Below are positions 59,869-64,000 of a stretch of DNA of 64,000 nucleotides, one piece after another. The notes below the pieces were generated by a model, which was not told the origin of the DNA, searched no databases, and was given only the letters and a program-made list of their open reading frames with translations. The stretch comes from Pseudolysinimonas_A sp041984585 (lineage in GTDB: Bacteria > Actinomycetota > Actinomycetes > Actinomycetales > Microbacteriaceae): positions 1-64,000 of the forward strand of contig JBHIXX010000006.1 in assembly GCA_041984585.1 (NCBI GenBank). Reading direction: 5' to 3'. Made by a program: the position numbers and the translations under genes. Each line of letters opens with the position of its first letter. The stretch's first letter is position 1.

Positions 59869-60216
59869 ATGCCCACCTACGCCTATCGATGCACCGAGTG
59901 CGACCACGCGTTCGACGTGTTCCAGTCGATGTCGGACGACGCGCTCACCGTCTGCCCCGAGTGCGGCGGCAAGCTGCGCAAGAACTTCAACTTCGGCGGT
60001 GTCGGCTTCAGCGGCTCCGGCTTCTACCGCACCGACTCCCGCTCCGCGCCGACGGACGGCGGCTCCTCCGGCGGCTCGTCGTCGAGCGGGTCGTCCTCGT
60101 CGTCGAGCGGGTCGTCCTCGTCGTCGGGCGGATCGTCGTCCGGCGGGTCGTCGGGATCGAGCGGGTCGTCGGGGTCGTCGTCCGGCGGCTCCTCCAGCGC
60201 CGCCGCATCCGCCTGA
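59869..60216 (+). CDS. FmdB-family zinc ribbon protein with Gly/Ser repeat tail
   Basis: A 115-residue protein. Residues 1-50 are the FmdB/CxxC_CXXC_SSSS zinc ribbon: MPTYAYRCTECDHAFDVFQ, CPECGGKLRKNFNFGGVGF, with four zinc cysteines, then GSGFYRTDSR. From about 62 to 110 the protein is almost only Gly and Ser. The DNA of the tail contains a 21-bp unit twice in tandem, so its length may vary between strains. Family members may regulate or bind nucleic acid; the function is not settled. Confidence 0.9.
   Translation: MPTYAYRCTECDHAFDVFQSMSDDALTVCPECGGKLRKNFNFGGVGFSGSGFYRTDSRSAPTDGGSSGGSSSSGSSSSSSGSSSSSGGSSSGGSSGSSGSSGSSSGGSSSAAASA
60068..60195 (+). repeat. Coding tandem repeat (Gly/Ser codons)
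   Basis: Imperfect repeats built on TCGTCGTC and GGCGG units, with a 21-bp unit (beginning GAGCGGGTCGTCCTCGTCG) occurring twice in a row around 60083-60124. It lies in the tail of the FmdB-type gene and always keeps the frame. Confidence 0.7.
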
Positions 60217-60300
60217 CGCGCCACGCGCGCGGACCCCGTCGCCCGCACCCCCGATTCGTCGCCCCGACGAGCTAGGGTCGCCCCGACGAAGGGAGCGACC

Positions 60301-60711
60301 GTGCTCAAGGGATTCAAGGAGTTCATCCTCCGCGGCAACGTCATCGACCTCGCGGTGGCCGTGGTCATCGGAGCCGCCTTCACCGGGATCGTGACCGGGC
60401 TCGTGCAGGGCGTCTTCAACCCCGTGATCGCGCTGCTGTTCAACGCCGACTCGCTCGACGGCGCCGGCATCGTGCTGCGCGAGGCGCAGGGCGAGCAGGA
60501 GGCGATCGTCCTCTCCTGGGGTCAAGTGCTGTCGGCCGTCATCCAGTTCCTGCTGGTCGCGACGGTCGTCTACTTCGCGCTCGTGCTGCCGATGAACTGG
60601 TACAAGAAGCGCACCGAGAAGCCCGCCGAGGAGGAGGCGCCCGCCGCCCCCACCGAGACGGAGCTGCTCACCGAGATCCGCGACCTGCTGAAGGCGCAGC
60701 AGCGCTCGTAG
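60301..60711 (+). CDS. mscL: Large-conductance mechanosensitive channel
   Basis: A 136-residue pentameric channel that opens on hypo-osmotic shock. The N-terminal helix MLKGFKEFILRGNVIDLAVA and first pore helix AVVIGAAFTGIVTGLVQ match the family. A periplasmic loop and TM2 VIQFLLVATVVYFALVLPMNW follow, and the C-terminal helix ends TETELLTEIRDLLKAQQRS. GTG start with GGGAGC upstream. Normal length. Confidence 0.97.
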   Translation: MLKGFKEFILRGNVIDLAVAVVIGAAFTGIVTGLVQGVFNPVIALLFNADSLDGAGIVLREAQGEQEAIVLSWGQVLSAVIQFLLVATVVYFALVLPMNWYKKRTEKPAEEEAPAAPTETELLTEIRDLLKAQQRS

Positions 60712-60718
60712 CCGACGC

Positions 60719-60748
60719 TCGGCGGCCGCCCAAGCGGAAGGCCGCCGA
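60719..60748. terminator. Hairpin between mscL and fgd
   Basis: TCGGCGGCC / GGCCGCCGA, 9-bp perfect arms with a 12-base loop, 8 bases after the mscL stop and 14 bases before the end of the convergent fgd gene. A likely bidirectional terminator. Confidence 0.65.
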
Positions 60749-60762
60749 ACCGGACGGGAGCG

Positions 60763-61785
60763 TCAGCCGAGCGCGCGGAGACGCGGCGCGAGGTCGCGCT
60801 CGAACAGCTCCAGGAACCGGCGCTGGTCGTGCCCGGGCGCGTGGAACACCAGGTGGTTCAGCCCCGCGTCGACGTACTGCGCCACCTCGGCGACCACGGC
60901 ATCCGGATCGGAGCCGACGATCCAACGCGACGCGATCTTCTCGATCGGCAGCGCGTCGGCGGCCCGCTCCATCTCCACCGGGTCGGTGATGTCGTGCTTC
61001 TGCTCCTTGCTGAGCGCCAGCGGCGCCCAGAACCGGGTGTTCTGCAGCGCGGCATCCGGATCGGTGTCGTAGGAGATCTTGATCTCGATCATCCGGTCGA
61101 TGTCGTCGAACGAGCGCTCCGCCTTCGCGGCGCCCTCCTTCACCGCCGGGATGAGGTCGTCGGTGTAGAGGCTCATGCCCTTGCCCGAGGTGCAGATGAA
61201 CCCGTCACCGGCACGTCCCGCGTAGCGGGCCACCATCGGGCCGCCGGCCGCGATGTAGACCGGGATCGGCGACTCCGGCCGGTCGTAGATCGACGCGTCG
61301 TGCGTGGAGTAGTACTCCCCCTCGAACGACACCTGCCCGTCCTCGGTCCAGAGGGCGCGCATCAGCCGCACCGCCTCGCGCAGCCGCGCGAACCGCTCCT
61401 TGAACTCGGGCCAGTCCTGCTCCCCCGCGCCGCGGAAGCCGGTCGCGATCTCGTTGAGCGCCTCGCCCGAGCCCACCCCGAGGAAGATCCGCCCCGGATA
61501 CATCACGCCCATGCTCGCGAACGCCTGCGCCAGCACGGCCGGGTTGTAGCGGAACGTCGGCGTCATCACGCTCGTGCCGATCGAGATCGACGACGTGCGC
61601 TCGCCGACGGCGGCCATCCAGGTCAGGGAGAACGGCGCGTGCCCGCCCTCGTGCCGCCACGGCTGGAAGTGGTCGCTCACCGCGACGCTCTCCATCCCGT
61701 GCGCCTCCGCGGCGACCGCGATCTCCACCAGCTCCCTCGGGTCGAACTGCTCCGCGGACGCCTTGTAGCCGAGCTTGAGTGACAT
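60763..61785 (-). CDS. fgd: F420-dependent glucose-6-phosphate dehydrogenase
   Basis: A 340-residue LLM-fold enzyme that oxidises glucose 6-phosphate and reduces cofactor F420. The diagnostic FGD blocks are all present: KLGYKASAEQFDPRELVEIA, VSDHFQPWRHEGGHAPFSL (active-site His), TPTFRYNPAVLAQAFASMG, GVGSGEALNEIATG, AAGGPMVARYAGRAGDGFIC, and GLNHLVFHAPGHDQRRFLEL. The match to my memory of the mycobacterial enzyme is strong along the whole length. It shows that the organism uses F420, relevant to the LLM enzymes at 18283 and 30492. Confidence 0.95.
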   Translation of the reverse strand: MSLKLGYKASAEQFDPRELVEIAVAAEAHGMESVAVSDHFQPWRHEGGHAPFSLTWMAAVGERTSSISIGTSVMTPTFRYNPAVLAQAFASMGVMYPGRIFLGVGSGEALNEIATGFRGAGEQDWPEFKERFARLREAVRLMRALWTEDGQVSFEGEYYSTHDASIYDRPESPIPVYIAAGGPMVARYAGRAGDGFICTSGKGMSLYTDDLIPAVKEGAAKAERSFDDIDRMIEIKISYDTDPDAALQNTRFWAPLALSKEQKHDITDPVEMERAADALPIEKIASRWIVGSDPDAVVAEVAQYVDAGLNHLVFHAPGHDQRRFLELFERDLAPRLRALG

Positions 61786-61870
61786 CGGAACCTCCGCATC
61801 CGACGCTACCCGCCCCGTCGCAGGTGCGCCGGTCGGCGATCCGCCGGATCCGGGAGCGGAGGCGGCGCGC

Positions 61871-62122
61871 TCAGTAGTGGGGAGGCTTGTCGCCGCGCAT
61901 CCGCTCGTCGTTCTCGCCGCGCGCGTGCCGCTCCGGCTCCGGCGCCGGGGCGGGATCGCTACCCGCGGGCGGCTCCGTCGTCACGCGACGTCGGCGACGC
62001 GGCGGCCGCTCCGGCGCGTCCGGCCGCTCGGCCGGGTCGGGATCCCCCGCATCGGGCTCCGCAGCGTCGGGCTCCGCCGCATCGGGCTCGGCCGACGGGA
62101 GCTCCGCGTCAGGCGTGCACAC
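61871..62122 (-). CDS. Small low-complexity protein (Asp/Pro/Glu repeats, Arg cluster)
   Basis: An 83-residue protein with the near repeat AEPDA three times, then a cluster of five arginines, and the end RMRGDKPPHY. The GTG start overlaps the end of the helicase-like gene by 14 bases, so they are coupled. No fold is expected. Composition suggests a disordered protein. Function unknown. Confidence 0.55.
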   Translation of the reverse strand: MCTPDAELPSAEPDAAEPDAAEPDAGDPDPAERPDAPERPPRRRRRVTTEPPAGSDPAPAPEPERHARGENDERMRGDKPPHY

Positions 62123-64000
62123 CGGCCGGCGCGGTCTCGTCCACCGCGATGCCCGCGAGCCGGGCGATCCGGTCGGCCACGGCATCCGGATCGGCGAACA
62201 GCTCGAACGCGTGCACGCGCGCGTAGTGCCAGCCGAGGCGGCGCAGCACCTCCGGACGCAGCCGCAGCGCCTCGCGCAACGGACGCCCCAGCAGCACCGT
62301 GTCGGTCTCGACCACGACGCAGGTGCCGCCGTTCGCCGCCACCAGGCCGAGCTTGCCGCGATGACCGAGCGCGACCCGCAGCCCGCGCGCCTCCAGGCGT
62401 CCCGCCAGGTCGACGAGCATCGGGTCGCCGTCGTCGGGCAGCGGGATGTCGGACCGCCGCGCCGCGACCTCGCCGAGCAGCTCGGCGAGCGCCACCGCCC
62501 CGTGCTTGAGCCGGCCGTCGTCGAGGTCGCTCGGGCGGAAGCAGGTGACGAGCGCGAGTCCGCGGCGTGCGCGGGTCATCGCCACCGCGAGCAGCCGCTC
62601 ACCGCCCGCCCGGCCGAGTGGACCGAAATCGCTGAGCACCCGGCCGTGCGGGGTGCGGCCGAAGCCGACGGAGAAGATGACGCGGTCGCGGCTGTGCGCC
62701 ACCGCGCGCCCGAGGGTGAGCACGTCGAACGGCTCGGGACGGTCGGAGAGCACGAACTCGGAGAGCTCCGGGCGGGTGGTCATCGCGGCGAGCACGCCGT
62801 GCCAGACGCGGGCCGCGTGCTTCTCGCTCGCGGTCACCACCATGAGCGACTCCTGCGGCCGCGCGGCGACGTGGTCGATGACCAGGTGCACCACGCGGTC
62901 GACCTCGGCATCCGTGCTCTCGACGCTGCCGGTGTCGCCGTCGGGCATCCCGGTGCCGTCCTCGACGTACTCGAGGGTCAGGCTGCCGTGCCCGAGGAAC
63001 GACCCCGCCCAGGGCAGCGACTGGATGCGGCCGCCGTAGAACCGACGGTTGACCAGCTCGGCGAGGTCCTCGCCGCCCGCCCGGTAGGAGCGGGTGAGCG
63101 CGTAGCCGGTCAGCACCTCGCCGAGGCGGGCGAACGCCGACCGCGCGTGCCAGTCGTCGAGCACTCGCGGGTCGATCGCCGACTCGGCCTCCTCGTCGGC
63201 TGCGAGCACGCCGATGCGGAACGGGGCGGGGGTCTGGATGACCGGGTCGCCGAACGCGACCACCTGCGAGCCGCGGCGGATGGCGCCCGCGGCCTCCGCG
63301 ATCGTCATCGCCCCGGCGTCGAGCAGCATCACCACGTCGAAGTGCATGTCGGGGCTCAGCCGCGGCACCTCGTAGGGCGAAGCCAGCCACACCGGCGCGA
63401 TCGTGCGGGCCAGGTGCGGCGCACCGTCCTGCAGTGCTCGCGAGCCCGCGCGGTCGCGGCGCAGCATCACCTTGAGCGCACCCGCCTCCTCCGGCCAGTC
63501 GTCGAGCCCGATCCGCCAGTTCTCGGCCAGCCGGTGGGCCAGCGCCTGAGCGCTGCCGGCGCCGTGCGCCTCGTCGACCAGGCGGAAGTCGGCCTCCAGC
63601 CGGTCGAGCACCTCGGTCTTCGCGCCGAGCAGCGCGCGATCGGCGACGAGCAGCGAGTCGAGCACCGAGCGCCACCAGGCGAGCTCGAGCTCGGCGGGCA
63701 CCTGCTCCTCGGCCACGTGCCGGGCGGCCAGGTCGGTGAGCAGGGCGTCGAGACGCAGGTCGCGCAGGCGGCCGGTGACGGTGCTGCGCTCCTGCAGGTT
63801 GGCGAGCACGTCCGACTCCTCGGCGAGCCCGGCGAGCATCGACGCGAGCTGACCCACCGGCAGCGACAGCAGCGACGTCTCGCGGGTGCGCCGACCGAGC
63901 GGACCGTCGAGTGCGGTCAGCCCCTGCGCCACCTGGTGCCACAGCGCCTGCACCTCGGAGATGCCGAGCGGCACCTGCGGCGACACCCCCGACGCGACGA
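62109..64000 (-). CDS. Helicase-like ATPase with C-terminal REase-like domain, N-terminus outside window
   Basis: At least 630 residues of a large SF1-helicase-like protein; the frame is open to the window edge. Helicase motifs are partly recognisable: FDVVMLLDAGAMTIAEAAGA at the Walker B place, QVVAFGDPVIQTPAPF, ALTRSYRAGGEDLAELVN, VIFSVGFGRTPHGRVLSDFG and AVAMTRARRGLAL. The usual DE of Walker B reads DA. The last 90 residues (LVAANGGTCVVVETDTVLL, LGWHYARVHAFELFADPDAV) resemble the restriction-endonuclease-like (MTES_1575 type) domain found at the end of such helicases. A DNA repair or defence role is possible. Confidence 0.8.
   Translation of the reverse strand, partial: VASGVSPQVPLGISEVQALWHQVAQGLTALDGPLGRRTRETSLLSLPVGQLASMLAGLAEESDVLANLQERSTVTGRLRDLRLDALLTDLAARHVAEEQVPAELELAWWRSVLDSLLVADRALLGAKTEVLDRLEADFRLVDEAHGAGSAQALAHRLAENWRIGLDDWPEEAGALKVMLRRDRAGSRALQDGAPHLARTIAPVWLASPYEVPRLSPDMHFDVVMLLDAGAMTIAEAAGAIRRGSQVVAFGDPVIQTPAPFRIGVLAADEEAESAIDPRVLDDWHARSAFARLGEVLTGYALTRSYRAGGEDLAELVNRRFYGGRIQSLPWAGSFLGHGSLTLEYVEDGTGMPDGDTGSVESTDAEVDRVVHLVIDHVAARPQESLMVVTASEKHAARVWHGVLAAMTTRPELSEFVLSDRPEPFDVLTLGRAVAHSRDRVIFSVGFGRTPHGRVLSDFGPLGRAGGERLLAVAMTRARRGLALVTCFRPSDLDDGRLKHGAVALAELLGEVAARRSDIPLPDDGDPMLVDLAGRLEARGLRVALGHRGKLGLVAANGGTCVVVETDTVLLGRPLREALRLRPEVLRRLGWHYARVHAFELFADPDAVADRIARLAGIAVDETAPAGVHA

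Noticed and set aside
60061..60200. CRISPR-like or structural repeat array
   Set aside because: The repeats are short, contiguous and in frame with a Gly/Ser tail; there are no spacers.
1..64000. CRISPR arrays, rRNA genes or a replication origin
   Set aside because: None seen on either strand.

Overview
This 64 kb window comes from a high-GC actinobacterium, most likely a member of the Microbacteriaceae. The evidence is the strongly GC-biased third codon positions, many GTG starts, GTGA/ATGA-coupled operons, an F420-dependent glucose-6-phosphate dehydrogenase, an actinobacterial galU-rimJ-membrane protein neighbourhood and a RimK-RCK fusion. The family assignment is inference.

Left backbone (1-20,600). 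The window opens inside serA. A SulP transporter follows. Next is a compact sugar locus (3,613-12,873): a ribose-type ABC importer (binding lipoprotein, dual ATPase, permease), two Gfo/Idh/MocA dehydrogenases and two TIM-barrel isomerase/epimerases, with a divergent ROK regulator and a clear dyad operator between them. Its composition recalls the 3-keto-sugar route used for levoglucosan. Housekeeping genes follow: a RimK-like ligase and its RimB-like protease partner, a DUF2200 protein, pntAB, a flavin monooxygenase, a DUF1653 protein and a nucleoside hydrolase.

Genomic island (20,609-56,435). A 45-bp perfect direct repeat brackets about 36 kb. The right copy is the 3' end of an intact tRNA-Ala(CGC). 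The left copy is an orphan 3' half of that tRNA, still followed by a strong terminator. This is the expected product of site-specific integration at a tRNA 3' end. No integrase gene is visible. The cargo is a CoA-thioester degradation system. It has an etfBA-cytochrome b operon and a 12-gene operon with four CaiB/BaiF CoA-transferases on top of a fifth at its head, two acyl-CoA dehydrogenases, a crotonase, an SDR, a MaoC-type hydratase, an MFS carrier and a flavin oxidoreductase. A GntR/FCD regulator is divergent from it. A second operon carries a hydroxyacyl-CoA dehydrogenase, two hydratases, a third acyl-CoA dehydrogenase and a thiolase-like/DUF35 pair lacking the usual thiolase cysteine. 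There is also a Dpp/Opp-type ABC importer, a metallo-hydrolase, a further crotonase and an aldehyde dehydrogenase. No AMP-forming acyl-CoA synthetase is seen, so substrate activation is probably by CoA transfer. The substrate is unknown. The gene set resembles the benzylsuccinate (bbs) type of beta-oxidation more than ordinary fatty-acid oxidation.

Scars. At the left end there is an IS3-type transposase remnant. At 50.3-51.3 kb a truncated epimerase abuts a broken second copy of the island's own peptide-binding protein gene. Near the right end are a decayed tRNA-Ala-like copy, a possible ThiF remnant and a Fic gene with a disturbed upstream partner.

Right backbone (56,394-64,000). tRNA-Ala, a GlpR-like membrane protein, a RimJ-like acetyltransferase, galU, 5-formyl-THF cyclo-ligase, an FmdB-type zinc ribbon with a Gly/Ser repeat tail, mscL, fgd, a small acidic/basic repeat protein and the C-terminal part of a large helicase-like protein that runs off the window.
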